Positions 1 to 10,552 of a stretch of DNA of 64,000 nt are shown here, piece by piece. Where the stretch lies: the NCBI GenBank assembly GCA_028554645.1, contig JAQOOI010000070.1, positions 868,001 through 932,000 of the forward strand, written 5' to 3'. How positions within the stretch are numbered: the stretch's first letter is position 1; every line of letters starts with the position of its first letter. Source of the DNA: Omphalotus guepiniiformis. Taxonomy: Eukaryota; Basidiomycota; Agaricomycetes; Agaricales; Omphalotaceae. Below the pieces are notes generated by a model. It saw nothing but the letters and a program-made list of their open reading frames with translations, had not been told where the DNA came from and did not search any database. The translations under genes and the position numbers were made by a program.

Positions 1-857
1 GCTATTACTTTATCCTGCCCGATTCAATGGATCGTGTGCGCTATCAGCTTGCACTGAAGAGTCCCGCTGATATTCTCGAGATTGCGCGTCGCGGATGGAG
101 CCCTGAGCCAGTACACCTCATACCGAATCTGATGCGGCATGGTATTGCGTTCAACACATTCATTCGTGACACACCCAACCCATACGCGGTGCCAGGCATT
201 TCTCGGTCTCGACCGTTGCTGGGGTACAGAGATAAAGGGTTCTTGCGGCAAGGATCTGAGGATGTGGTACGCGAGCAGGTGCTGGAAGAGTATCGGGCAT
301 ATGCGCACCAGCGGGATCGTTTTTTGCAGACAGAAAGAGGTCGAGCGGCTATTCTGGCAGGTGGCATTGTAGGCCGTCTTGCACTGCATATAGTCAACGA
401 AGACACTGTCTTGAAGGGCCCCACTGAGAAGGTCTGGTTATCGGGAGAGTGCGCTTGGGACGGGCACACAGACAGTCCAGGATATTGGGACGATGTACTC
501 ACCGAAGAGGAAATTGACTTGATTTGTGGAGTGTATGACGTGGGTACCGGGGAGCGGGACTATCGGGGATATATGCAGGTGGCTCAGAGGTCTTGGTGGC
601 CCAGACCTGTGGCATGGAAAGTGAGTGGGCTCAGTTGTGGGTACTGGACTAGAGATGCAGAAGCTTGGTTTCAGCGCCGCCTGGAGAGCATTAGTGGTGG
701 GTCTGCAATGGTCCTGAGTAGCTCAGAGTGGAAGCAAGCGATCAAGTTCACGAAGGATGCGTTCCGATTGGCGAAGAACACTGACAGAGTGGCAGAGGAG
801 TATCTTGGCACGCGGTTTAACTGGCCACGGCGGCGCACCAAATTGCGGCGCTCTTAA
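1..857 (+). CDS. conserved hypothetical protein, 5' end outside window
   Basis: The reading frame is open to the left edge (residues YYFILPDS precede the first in-window Met at 27), so this is the C-terminal part, about 285 residues, of a longer protein. It ends at the stop at 855-857 with a basic tail (RRRTKLRRS). Visible features are a Trp/Arg-rich, charged, soluble sequence with no membrane segment and no catalytic motif that I can name. Segments such as GFLRQGSEDVVREQ and GGIVGRLALHIV resemble, from memory, an anonymous protein family that is multicopy in agaricomycetes. It converges tail-to-tail with the hypothetical gene at 1007-2541. Function is unknown. Absence of in-frame stops over 855 bases supports real coding sequence. 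Confidence 0.7.
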   Translation, partial: YYFILPDSMDRVRYQLALKSPADILEIARRGWSPEPVHLIPNLMRHGIAFNTFIRDTPNPYAVPGISRSRPLLGYRDKGFLRQGSEDVVREQVLEEYRAYAHQRDRFLQTERGRAAILAGGIVGRLALHIVNEDTVLKGPTEKVWLSGECAWDGHTDSPGYWDDVLTEEEIDLICGVYDVGTGERDYRGYMQVAQRSWWPRPVAWKVSGLSCGYWTRDAEAWFQRRLESISGGSAMVLSSSEWKQAIKFTKDAFRLAKNTDRVAEEYLGTRFNWPRRRTKLRRS

Positions 858-1006
858 ACGTATTGCTTCATTCTTGAATGGGTATCAGCAGTTTGTATGA
901 GACTTATGGGTGAAAATACAGATGTTTTTTTTGTTCTTCTTTAAAATTAGTGAATTGATATGTACACATCATGATAAGTGGTACAGTACTGCAACATGAG
1001 AGTTAT

Positions 1007-2541
1007 TCAAGCCATTATCTCAAGATTATCAGCCTGGAAGCACTCTAGTGCTGCCTCATCAGCAGTCAGGGTCCCTTCTAGGTATTTCTCAAACACTCCT
1101 GGCAAGCGCGCCGACGTGACGAAGGACAAACCGCTCTGCATCGCAGGTGCGTGGCGATCGTGCGGTGATATTTTCGGCAGACTTGTACCGTGCACTTCTT
1201 TTGGTTTCCAAACGACTAGTGTGTTTGCCGCCGATTGCACCCGAATTCGCAGACTGCAATTGTAGAAGTGGGCACCATCGGTTAGTCCGCCAGTCCGGCC
1301 TGTGGTCCACGCTATTGCCCAGTCGTGAGGTTGTTTCTCAAAATGTGTAGCTCTGCCAATCAATGGTGAGCACCAATTGAGTACTTGATCTCGGAAGAAT
1401 CATACCGTGAATAATTGACTGCAAACACTCCAGATGGAGGTGCCATGTTGGCATTGCGAAATAGAATGGTTTCTGGACCGTACTTAACTTCATACTGCTT
1501 TTCGGGCCCTCCAGAGTGAACACCAGTATCCATCTGATAGAAACCTCCATCGCGCACAAAGGCCTCGAAATTAGCTATGATCTTCTGTGGCACAACAGCT
1601 CGGCACAGGTTCCAGAAGAGTGCGAATACCGAAGCAGCTTCGTATTCGGTTGACTGCTTCTCTGCGTCGCTCATCGATCGAATGATGTTTCGAACCCAGT
1701 CGAATGCTGGTTTCGATCTCGCACCAGCACCCCAGCCACTGATAACAATGCTTCCCGTGTCTTCTTTCTATTGAGAGCTGTCAGTACTAGAAGTGCACCG
1801 GAAAGAAGCTGCACTCACTCGAACGTTCCTTCGAACCGCCACGTTTCTTTGCACCACACCATCTATCCACTCCACGATGCTCTCGAGTGGGCAAAAGTTT
1901 CGAATGACGATGAAAAGATATTCTCCCGTGGTCTCATGCACGAAAATCCTGCTTTCTTCCGGAGGCAGATCGAAAGCCAATTGCGACAAATTGACTTTGT
2001 GCAGTGGAGGGCGTTTCTGCCTGGCATCCGCCTGCTTCCCATTGGCCAAATGGTCTTCCCAGAGCGCCGCAATCTCGTCGGTTTCGTGAATCCAGTTTCC
2101 CAGCGGAGGATAGGGCTCATCGGGAAAAGTGATGGAGGAAATGGGAATGTTCTTGAGCAAGTCTGAAATTCGCTGATTATCCTGACGATTGTTCGGATTA
2201 AGACCCAGTTTGCGAACGAGATCTCGTTTAAGCTGCTGCAGTTGTTTTCCGCGCTTGCGGCGCTCGTCCAAACAAGTCTGTATCGGAGGCGGTAAAGACG
2301 GTTGCCTCCCGCACCAGGAGAGATAGTCTCTGAGGGCGCGTTCAAACAGTGGTGCTTGCGAATAGAATGGGCGGACCGAAGAGAGCAGGTTTTTCGCCAG
2401 TTTGCATCCCTTGCGCCCAGTTAAAATCGGTCTGGCAAGAGCAAAACGCATCTCTCCAGCTTCTTCACTGTCATCTGCGAGTGAAGCAGTAAAGAGATTA
2501 AACACAGTCGCGCGATTTTCGATATCTGACTTTCGAGTCAT
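1007..2541 (-). CDS. conserved hypothetical protein (3 exons, ~476 aa)
   Basis: Three exons join in phase: 2541-1819, 1767-1406 and 1352-1007, with 51-bp and 53-bp GT..AG introns that both contain branch-like CTGAC or CTCAC. The product is about 476 aa. The N-terminal half is basic and helical (GRKGCKLAKNLLSS; KRGKQLQQLKRDLVRKLG). The C-terminal half has conserved-looking blocks: DTGSIVISGWGAGARSKP, FYQMDTGVHSGG, HDWAIAWTTGRTGGLTDGAH and VVWKPKEVHGTSLP. Repeated His, Asp and Gly motifs suggest a beta-rich, possibly metal-binding fold (2OG-oxygenase-like is a guess only). The start is the first Met after upstream stops. I do not recognise a named domain; the two clean introns argue for a functional gene. 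Confidence 0.6.
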
Positions 2542-2907
2542 TGGCAGAGTTTAAGCAGCAGAATCGTGAGTTAGTCAGATGACCGCGAACCTAATGAGTC
2601 ATCACTAAGAGTGAGATTAGTCAGATGACCACAACCAATGTTTTCAACTTAACTCTCAGCGACATGAAGCAAGAATGCACTGGACTGATCTGTATTCGTG
2701 GCATTGGCAGTCTAGTTCGGCGGCTCGTCTCGGGCTTAAGGGCTACTCGTTGGACTTAGAAGACGTGTCGCGAAGCAGGTCGAGCGGTGTTTTGCGGAGT
2801 GTTGCATGAGTCGAAGATGATAGGCACTCGAATTTGCCAGGTGCGCTTCGTTATATTTGTGTGCTTTTAGTTTGTCACTGATCACTGTCCCAGAAAGGCT
2901 GGGCATG
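2542..2907. other. intergenic stretch without a supported gene
   Basis: About 366 bases upstream of the minus-strand hypothetical gene. It holds a near-repeated phrase around 'tcagatgacc' (2575-2630), which may be a short duplicated promoter element. No coding exon with splice sites or a recognisable product was found. Confidence 0.4.
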
Positions 2908-3105
2908 CTAGCATGATTCTACGGGCCCAAACTCGAGTTGATACCTCGAGTCGCTGGGCTCATGATAGGTCTGCCGAAGTAAACCCACGCCTTCTCGTAC
3001 GGCTCTATCAGCGGCGGAATTGACCGCAATTTGCCACGGCACTACGTGAATACTCGAGCCCGGGAATACTTGTAGCTGAGCCTGCTGCAGCATTCGCTCA
3101 AACAC
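2908..3105 (-). CDS. orphan exon-like fragment, unknown protein
   Basis: A 65-codon open stretch on the minus strand continues upstream in frame to about 3120 without a stop. It contains protein-like text such as VPWQIAVNSAADRAVREGVG and LLRQTYHEPSDSRYQLEFGP. Composition and length look more like a real exon than chance, but no flanking exon could be joined and no family is recognised. It may be a remnant of an accessory gene, like its decayed neighbours. Low confidence. Confidence 0.25.
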   Translation of the reverse strand: MFERMLQQAQLQVFPGSSIHVVPWQIAVNSAADRAVREGVGLLRQTYHEPSDSRYQLEFGPVESC

Positions 3106-3240
3106 GCAGATGGCGATGACAATATGCGAAAAAGCGATTCAGCATGGATTGAATGCCAATTCAGCCTGTTTGCATGGATGGACAATGTTCGTATGGGTCC
3201 CCTTGGCCTCAATCAAGGACCGATGGGGAGTAGCATATCT

Positions 3241-3270
3241 TACCAAGCTACACCAAGCTACACCAAGCTA
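3241..3270. repeat. 10-bp tandem repeat, 3 copies
   Basis: The unit CACCAAGCTA (first copy with T for C) is repeated three times head-to-tail. It lies just before the open fragment at 3270-3467. Confidence 0.8.
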
Positions 3271-3467
3271 TGGATCGTGAAGAGTATTTGGATGAGGAAA
3301 CTGGCGGGGGCCCCGCTCTCTTTGCGAGAAGTGGTTGGATGTATGATGTTGGCGCTGATGGAATTACTAGTATTCATTCGCGTGAAGATTTGGCTATTGA
3401 ATTAAGGACACCGCTCTTACAAAAGGAATTTCCTGTATACATGCCCTCTCTTTCCTCCTTCGCATGA
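3270..3467 (+). CDS. orphan exon-like fragment, unknown protein
   Basis: A 65-codon frame starting MDREEYLDEETGGG with text such as FARSGWMYDVGADG and a stop at 3465-3467. It is acidic at the start and reads like protein, but no adjacent exon or domain is evident. It sits directly after a 10-bp tandem repeat in a decayed region. It may be a fragment of a lost gene. Low confidence. Confidence 0.25.
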   Translation: MDREEYLDEETGGGPALFARSGWMYDVGADGITSIHSREDLAIELRTPLLQKEFPVYMPSLSSFA

Positions 3468-4378
3468 TGATGAATTATTTGAAGCGCGCGTAGAAAGAGA
3501 CTGCACTGCACGAAATTCACAACTTAGGCTAGTGCGCGGGGGCGAGCTCGGGATAAAGCTATTGGCATAAAGCTTCTCAACACCCCACTTCCCGACATGC
3601 CTGCAAGCCTCTACGAGCCTTTGGTGTACCTTTACCTTTTGAATTCTATCCTGCTGGAAGGAATTCCAATTGAACTACGAGCTCGCAGTGTCATGTCCTT
3701 GCACCCAGATCTCAGCGCCGCGGCCATCTTCGGAGCTTGTTTCAAACGCGTCTTCTAGTCTTCTTCCATTTGCTAATCCAGTCTTCGACACTCAGCTTTC
3801 TTTGGTTCAAATCAAGGTTCACGATGTCGATGACGAACAAACCGATGATACGCAGACAATGCAGAGTGGGCAGAGGTTAATGGCGCCAATAGGAAAACAA
3901 GCAGCTACGTTGACTGGGCCTCGGGAAACATTTTGGAACCAATGACCATTCCGCCTGTCGGAGCGCCTCGGTCAAAACACAATGAAGCTCAAGTGCGCGT
4001 GGATAAGAAGGTCAAAGTAAGAATGATTCGCATTTGTTTCTTGATGAGTTTGCATTGACGTTGGTTATTCTAGGTACCAAAGGCCGTGAAGCTGTCATCT
4101 GCGGACCTTCTACGCCAGAAAATCAAACAAGAAAAAGAGTTGCAGAGAAAGGATTCTTCCTTGATTTGATGGAGGGGTCAACTGGACAATATGTCGAAGA
4201 TGGACGCTTCTGGTCAGATCAAACACGTTGATGTGGTTTTCTACTCGTGAAGAACCGATAGGTGTGTTTTCTCTTCTTATTTTGACTTGGACGCGGACGA
4301 TTGTTCACGCGACTGTTTCTGATAGTATATATCTCCGGACGACCTTTTGTACTACGCGAATGCTGCTCAGCCTCGAAG
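3468..4378. other. gene debris, no supported model
   Basis: Several short open stretches occur here. One around 3950-4018 reads TIPPVGAPRSKHN and is followed by a good donor (gtaagaatg) and an acceptor (ctag) at about 4073. The next stretch, VPKAVKLSSADLLRQKIKQ, runs into TGA after 33 codons. It could be the 5' part of the decayed gene that follows or another dead gene. No family could be assigned. Confidence 0.3.
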
Positions 4379-7073
4379 AACACTTTCAATATCAGATCGT
4401 ACTGGGGGGCAGATCCTTGGGGATGAATATTCGACGCATGTTGTGAAGGTTGGTTAGCTCTCTCACCTTACTCTTTTGATACTGCCTGACCTCTTCAAAA
4501 TTAGAATCGGAGTGGTATTATTTTACGAGAAAGGTTAGATGCTTTCCTAGCTCTATTGTACAGATATATCACTAACTCGAGATACGCGCAGCACCCTACT
4601 CAAATTGGACCAGTGGCTACGCGAGTCTCATCAAGTCTTAACGCTTCCCACTCTATGTCTATGACAGCTTTACCCAAACCGGTTGAATTGAAAGCAACAC
4701 ATCGGAATTCGTATCAAATCATTAATAGTACGTTTTATCTTTGCGGGATGTGCCGAGTACTTGCTGAGCGATGCTTTTCTAGATTTACTTCGAGTCGTAC
4801 GTGCGGGTGTAACAGTCAAAGAGATTGTGGACACGGCGGTTGATCAATGCGACGTTGTCTACAATCTTCGAGACTCTATTGAGGAATCTCGCGTCTAGGC
4901 TGAGCAGGCTACGGACGACAAGCAGAAGCGGATGCATGCTCAAAAAGGTATGTCAATTGCACGTTTAGCTGAAATCTGACATGATGGTGATTTTTATTCT
5001 TAGCGTTACAGAATTTAAGGCGATACTTTGAGCTTATTGTTTTCCAGGCGTATCTCCAGTCGACAGAACCTGACACGATGCAGGACTTTGAAAGTATCGA
5101 GACGTTCGTCAAGAATCGACCAGGTAATTTGGGTGAAATCCAGCTGTGGAAGAATGCCACTGAGGTTCACTTCTTTTGTAGTTATCAAAACATTTGAGAA
5201 AGAGCTCATTGCAGAAGGAATGCATGCGCTTAAACCACTGGAACGCGCGGATATCGTAGAAGGCGTGGCACATCCAGACGAGGTGAAGCAAGTCGTCGTG
5301 AATCGTTCTGGAGCTATCCTCTCTGCGTCGACAATTTTGAAGAGCGATTTCTTCTCGAACTTACAGAAGATGACATTACCTGAGTGCGCTGTTTTTTCTT
5401 TTTTCTCTCGATATCAACCGTTCAAAGACGTATACAGACGAATTGAAGGCTCTCCTAATTTCCGGCGTGTACCTTTGACTCTGAGGGTAGAACCCTCTGG
5501 GAGAGATTCACCGACAGAGTACGAAGTGTGCCCTGTCGATGATGGAAGGATGGTGCGCGGAAGGTGCGCGGAAGGTACGTCAGAGTTGAATTGATCGTCC
5601 GTCTCTCAATGTACTGATCATCTGCAGTGGTATGCCAGCCGTTGATGGGTAGGTGTTGCCTTTATGCGCGCGGTTCCAGTCCAGCATTGATGGTTTGTTT
5701 ACAGGTTGAGAAAAGCTTTATTACGAGTAGATGCAGGACCCAACGGTTTGAATCGAGTGTTCTGGACCTCCCTTCGACAAGTCAGTGGAACTTCTATTCT
5801 TGAATAGTCTGAGATATGAACCTTTTTTCTTTCTTGCAGGAACCAGTCATCTATGTTGCTGGTAGACCTTGCGTCCTACGGCTAGTTGATTAACCGCTTG
5901 AGAGCGCCGAGTATGTACCCGTTCGCTTTCTTATTCAAGCCAACTCACATGTTTTCAGAGCCACGGGAGTTACTACGGCGATGGTGGAAGCAATGGAGCA
6001 GAACTTCAAAAAGGATGTACTTCGGGAGCTCCGAGCTGGAAAAGGCAGGATTTTGTTACACGATGCAGTTGAAGAACGCCCGGGTGTTTTCTCGATTATC
6101 CCGATATGGGAGACAGCTTATGAGGGAGACATTTTGACGCCGAGAGATGTGCTTGATTTAATGGTAAAGGAGGGGTTCAAGGTCAGTTCATACCAGCTTC
6201 TTGAGAATGTGTAAGGGCTGAGGAGCTTTCTTCAAGATTGATTATGACCGTGTAGCGATAACAGACGAACAAGCACCCTTACCTGCCGCCCTTTCTCAAC
6301 TACTTGACCGTGTCCGTTCGAACTTGTCTTGCGCTGGCGATTTCATTTTCAACTGTCAGATGGGGCGTGGGCGTACGACCACTGGGATGGTCACTGCTTG
6401 TCTTATTTCTACTGCCATGAATTGGAATGGACAGACTGAACAAGGAAATGGGAATAATTTGATGGCTTTGGCGAGAGATGACTTTGATGAAGGCAATGAA
6501 GGGATGTTTGATTCAATGGATGGTCCGTCGGAAGAGGAGGCGTACAAGCAAGGTCAGTTAGGAATAATATCTTGCTTCGCGGTATATTCCATGCTGATGC
6601 CTCGGTGCTCTGTTAGGAGAGTACAAGACTATCTTGCAGCTGGTCGGAGTCTTGTCGCATGGCAAAGTCGCGAAACGGTTGACGGATCGAGCTATTGATT
6701 TGATGCAAGATGTACAAAATCTTCGCAAGGCAATCTACGAGTGTGTTGTGCTATTCTCTAATATCTCTTTCAGATACTCAGTCGGTTCTCTAGTTACAAG
6801 CTTAAGGTAGATGCATGCGAGCGCGGTACCAAGAAAGAGATGCAGCTTCGCAGTATCACCGTGAATTACCTGCGAGTCTTCCCCTCCTGCTACCAAGGCA
6901 AATGCATATATTTAAATTATCTTTTCTGCAGATATCGTTACGGTACCCTGATTGTGTTTGCCAACTATCTCATTGAGATAAGGGAAAATCCGAACTCCGA
7001 AGTGACTTTCCCTAAGTGGCTTGAGGAGCATAGGGAGATCACCAAGATACTTGGAAGGCGTTCTTTGGATTGA
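4379..7073 (+). pseudogene. paladin-like PTP/inositol phosphatase family, degenerate copy
   Basis: The sequence encodes the C-terminal half of a fungal paladin-type (PTP-like phytase fold) protein. The P-loop FNCQMGRGRTTTGMV at about 6346-6400 has the C-x5-R signature. The C-terminus (GTLIVFANYLIEIREN, KWLEEHREITKILGRRSLD) is intact to the stop at 7071-7073. Many exons join cleanly with 50-60 bp introns. The gene is broken, however: after YVYDSFTQ the frame must shift twice between about 4650 and 4685 to reach PVELKATHRNSYQIIN; there is an in-frame TAG at 4896-4898 (DSIEESRV*AEQATDD) and an in-frame TAA at 5891-5893 (LRLVD*PLESAE). The 5' part is shortened compared with family members, which carry repeated phosphatase-like modules. 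I infer a non-functional duplicate; assembly error could explain single changes but hardly all four. Confidence 0.7.
5553..5574. repeat. 11-bp tandem duplication at an intron donor
   Basis: GTGCGCGGAAG occurs twice in direct succession, followed by GTACGTC. Reading frame across the intron of the paladin-like relic (..RGS|GMPAVDG) works if the donor is the second copy's GT, so the duplication lies within the intron. Confidence 0.7.
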
Positions 7074-7491
7074 TTGAATTCGGATTTTGCTGGACCCTGA
7101 CCGGCTTTCGTAGAACCTGGAGTTCTTTGTTTTATATGGACGAATTAGCCCATTTGTCGTATTTTATAGTCATTCTAATTTGTTGTCGTTTTGCTACTTA
7201 GCAGTGGATCCGTTACGAAGTTTTCTCGTTGTCGTCCTGAGTGCAAGGCTTAGACTCAGGCGGCCCGGTTTTCCTTCGACTCGAACTGTTCCACTCATGC
7301 ATCATTCGACTACAGAGAGTTCGAAATGTCTGAGACATTGCATAACGTCTCACTCACAGACAATATCTTGGCGTCTTGACAGCACAATTCTCTCGCATTC
7401 CTCTCTCTTTGACACAGTTATCTCAAGTCTGTCGCCCATTGTTAATTTTGTCATTCTATACTAACCACCTCGTTTTCCGCATCTATGTTCA

Positions 7492-7827
7492 GTGTCTGAT
7501 CAATTCATCAAGACTCAGAGTTCTGACGTTGGCCAGGAGACTAGTATTCCCTCTCTGGGGTTTGGCCGTGACGGCACTACTTCCCATCCACCCGATCCAC
7601 ATGCTGTTTCCGATATAGAGGCAGAGTGTTACTATGCAGGAATCCTATCTCGGCCCACATTGCTTTATCGAACAAGCAAGGAGCAGTGGGTTCTCCCTAG
7701 AGGATTTCAGGCCCAGTTCCGGATGAAGGAGTTGTGTGAAGTCTTCACGCATCCAATTTCGAAGGTCTGGAACGATGACTTGGCCTGGAAGGTTGTTGAT
7801 ATCATGGACGCTCACAAGGTCACTTAA
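7492..7827 (+). CDS. conserved hypothetical fragment
   Basis: An open frame of 111 codons with protein-like text: VSDIEAECYYAGILSRPTLL, RTSKEQWVLPRG, HPISKVWNDDLAWKVVD. From memory, the ECYYAGI..RP and VWNDDL..K phrases recur in anonymous agaricomycete proteins. No domain with known function is visible. It stops at 7825-7827, directly before the aminotransferase remnant, and no downstream exon continues it, so it is probably a truncated copy. Confidence 0.35.
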   Translation: MSDQFIKTQSSDVGQETSIPSLGFGRDGTTSHPPDPHAVSDIEAECYYAGILSRPTLLYRTSKEQWVLPRGFQAQFRMKELCEVFTHPISKVWNDDLAWKVVDIMDAHKVT

Positions 7828-8080
<253 letters not shown>

Positions 8081-8108
8081 TGAATTCGACACATGCACGC
8101 GTACCTTC

Positions 8109-8144
8109 TGGTGCGCTCGTTGGTGCGCTCATCGGTGCTCTGGG
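8109..8144. repeat. 12-bp minisatellite, block A
   Basis: Three diverged head-to-tail copies of a 12-bp unit close to TGGTGCGCTCNN. It directly follows the aminotransferase remnant. Confidence 0.75.
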
Positions 8145-8266
8145 AGCGTATCTGATGTGGTTAACAATGGTGGCCCATTTTGGTTGGGTACTTGTTACCA
8201 AGCCTTCCGGTGTTTATCAGGGAGCCAAGATAATGACCATGTTCTATATCGTGCTTGTCGATGCGT

Positions 8267-8326
8267 TGGTGCGCTCTCTGGTGCGTTCGCTGGTGCGTTC
8301 TCTGGTTCGTTCACTCGTGCGCTCAC
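8267..8326. repeat. 12-bp minisatellite, block B
   Basis: Five copies of a unit close to TGGTGCGYTCNC (8267, 8279, 8291, 8303, 8315). It is the same unit as block A, 120 bp upstream. It translates as LVRS repeats in one frame, which makes spurious low-complexity open frames. Confidence 0.85.
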
Positions 8327-9109
8327 TTTCGCATTCGCAGACCTTGGATTATTGAACACCCTGGCGCCAAGAGCAATATGGAACAATTTATCTCAGAATT
8401 CGACTCCCCTGAGTTCATCAGCGCAAAACTGTATCTTCGCGCGTTTGCAAGCGATTTTCAGATCTCGAGGTGTTACCGAGATTAATGGCATCTGTGCTCG
8501 AATAGGCCTGCGAAGTTATAGGTACTCTAACGAAGGATGGAAGAAGTGGGACTCGATATTCTATGAGATTCATGGAATATTTTATTCACCTAAAAACCCC
8601 ACTTTTGTGCAGAATTTGAACGCGAACTCCCGTGCGGTTGCGGGTGCAGGCTGCGCTTGCCCTGACAGAGTTAATTCTCGCGCATGAGTCAAGTATCTCT
8701 TTGTTGATACTCAGAACCTGTGGGCGGCAAATTGGGATGTCTGAAAATAACATATATATTTGCTGCCTAGTATCCGTTTGCGTCGTGCGCGTAAGGTCCA
8801 AGGCCACTCCCTCGAAGAGCTTCCTTTCCGAGCAGAGGGTGGTGCTTATGGATCATGGTTAGGTGATATCCTTGTCGTCCTTATTCTCATCGCAAACCTG
8901 GAGAGAAGACGGGGTCAAGTACTGTACAGTTGTATCCATCCAATCAAAAATATACCGTATTTCGCGCGATCATTGTATTATAGTGGTCAAGTTTCTTTTT
9001 AGGTATGACAGGATATCTCGCGCCATACATCGTCGCGACACGGCGCGTTGCGGTGACCAACTGATTTCTGGCGCCGGCATCACCTTAAACGTCGTTCCTA
9101 TCAGCCTCT
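8327..9109. other. no supported gene
   Basis: Short open frames only. The part adjoining 9110 may hide 5' exons of the T5orf172-like gene, since its visible N-terminus is short, but no splice chain could be defended. Confidence 0.3.
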
Positions 9110-9605
9110 ATGAGCTCCCTACACACAGCTGCGGTGCATCCAATCAAAAACTCCCTTCCAGCCTCTGACAAGCCTGGGTGGATATATGTATATCACATCG
9201 ACGGAACGCATCGGTACAAAGTGGGACGAACGATCAACGTGGAGCGGCGCAAAGGAGAATGGAACCGCCAATGTCGAGGGCAGCGGCACCACTGGTTCAC
9301 ACCCATTTCAACTCAACGGTATGTGAAAGCTGGTGAGTATTCTATTACCTACTGTTTCTATTTCTAATACTTGTGTAGAACATGATATCCATGTAGAACT
9401 TGAACGAATTTGCCTTCGGCGTCCGCGATTGCACTGCGCCCAATGTAATTTGTTTCTTTTTCTTCCTTCCATTAAACATTCTAAATTTACAGGATCTTTT
9501 TGAGGCGGACGCAAGCATCAAGAGCTTTTTGAGTTCGCCGGAGAGCCGTCTGAGGTGTATCAAAATATTATTGCGCCGCTCGTTCAGCGGATTTGCACGG
9601 AATGA
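9110..9605 (+). CDS. T5orf172 (GIY-YIG-like) domain protein
   Basis: Exons 9110-9332, 9379-9444 and 9505-9605 join in frame (introns 9333-9378 and 9445-9504). The product reads GWIYVYHIDGTHRYKVGRT near residue 23, then NVERRKGEWNRQC and HDIHVELERICLRRPRLHC, and ends HCAQCGRKHQELFEFAGEPS..QRICTE. This matches the T5 Orf172 family (PF10544), a GIY-YIG superfamily fold: YVYH and YKVGRT occupy the GIY and YIG strands, and a CxxC follows. In this family the roles are DNA binding or nicking; for fungal members the biological role is not known. The last acceptor is set at 9504 because the earlier AG (9492) gives a stop. The visible protein is short (about 129 aa), so 5' exons may be missing. It lies among decayed genes. 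Confidence 0.65.
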
Positions 9606-9888
9606 ATCAGTTTGCTTATATTCGTTGAGTTTACGCGTTGAAGTTCTTGTTCGTTCGCGAAGGCAAGCTGATCTATGTTCGTCTGTTGTTCATTTACGTT
9701 CGCTGACGTCTGTTCGTTCGCTCAACCTTGTTCAGATTACTTGTATCCGCGCAATACATGTTCATTCAGTCGACATGTTCATAGCCCTGGGCACCGACTC
9801 TTGTACAGTTGGTACAATCATGACTTCTATTTATTCCATGTATATAGTACACTAGGCTGTATCTACTAATGCTTGCCTGCTTTCTGTG

Positions 9889-9948
9889 TTCTTTAATTGT
9901 GTATCTTTATTCTTTACTTGTGTATCTTTATTCTTTACTTGTGTATCT
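9889..9948. repeat. 21-bp tandem repeat (~2.8 copies)
   Basis: Two exact copies of a 21-bp unit beginning GTGTATCTTTATTC (9899-9919 and 9920-9940) are flanked by partial copies on both sides. It is pyrimidine-rich on the plus strand. Confidence 0.85.
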
Positions 9949-10171
9949 CATACTTTTCTTTCCTGGTATCATAAATGTGACCTTGTCGAACTGAAGCTCG
10001 CACCTCTGCCCCTAAGTTACAAATATAAATTGAATGATATCAATTTAATATATAAAAGTATCCCAGCTGCGAGTCCTCGAGGTCCTATCTGCGTAATCAG
10101 CGGATCACCCTATAATGGTAGTCTCGTCCGTGATAAACGAAGCTGTCCACTCCTTGTTGCAATAATGTAAC

Positions 10172-10201
10172 GAGTGAATGAGTGCTGAGTGAATGAGTGC
10201 T
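10172..10201. repeat. 15-bp direct tandem repeat, 2 copies
   Basis: GAGTGAATGAGTGCT occurs twice in a row, with a further GAGT following. Confidence 0.85.
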
Positions 10202-10552
10202 GAGTAAACCAAGCCTTCAAAAAATACTTCGCACCGCAGAATATGGACAGCCGGAACAACTGGTTATATACCGACTCGAGGAGGACGTGAGATAACCGCA
10301 AATCTTATTGGGCGCTTCCACAAACCGCATGCCATTACTAATTGGGATTATGTACAAAAGGCAATTCTAGTTCTCCATCTTTCTCCATCTCGACCAACGT
10401 TCCTAAAGGGATTCTTTTTTCCACCGCATTATCAGCTCAGAACCGCATCTTGCAGACGACCGCAGTTTTTGGGCTAGTCTCCACTTGCTTTCTATATAGT
10501 CTACACAGATGGCGCTGTCTCTTTCAAGTATTCTTTCGTTCGTTTCGCAAGG

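Larger units (their letters stand above)
9606..10552. other. P450 upstream region with repeats
   Basis: No gene supported. Contents: an area rich in TTCGTTCG-like motifs (9650-9730), a 21-bp tandem repeat (9889-9948), a 15-bp tandem repeat (10172-10201), and a TATATA at 10493-10498, 55 bp before the P450 start codon. Confidence 0.5.

Noticed and set aside
1768..2166. Plus-strand frame of 131 codons
   Set aside because: Antisense shadow of the three-exon minus-strand gene, whose exons join in phase.
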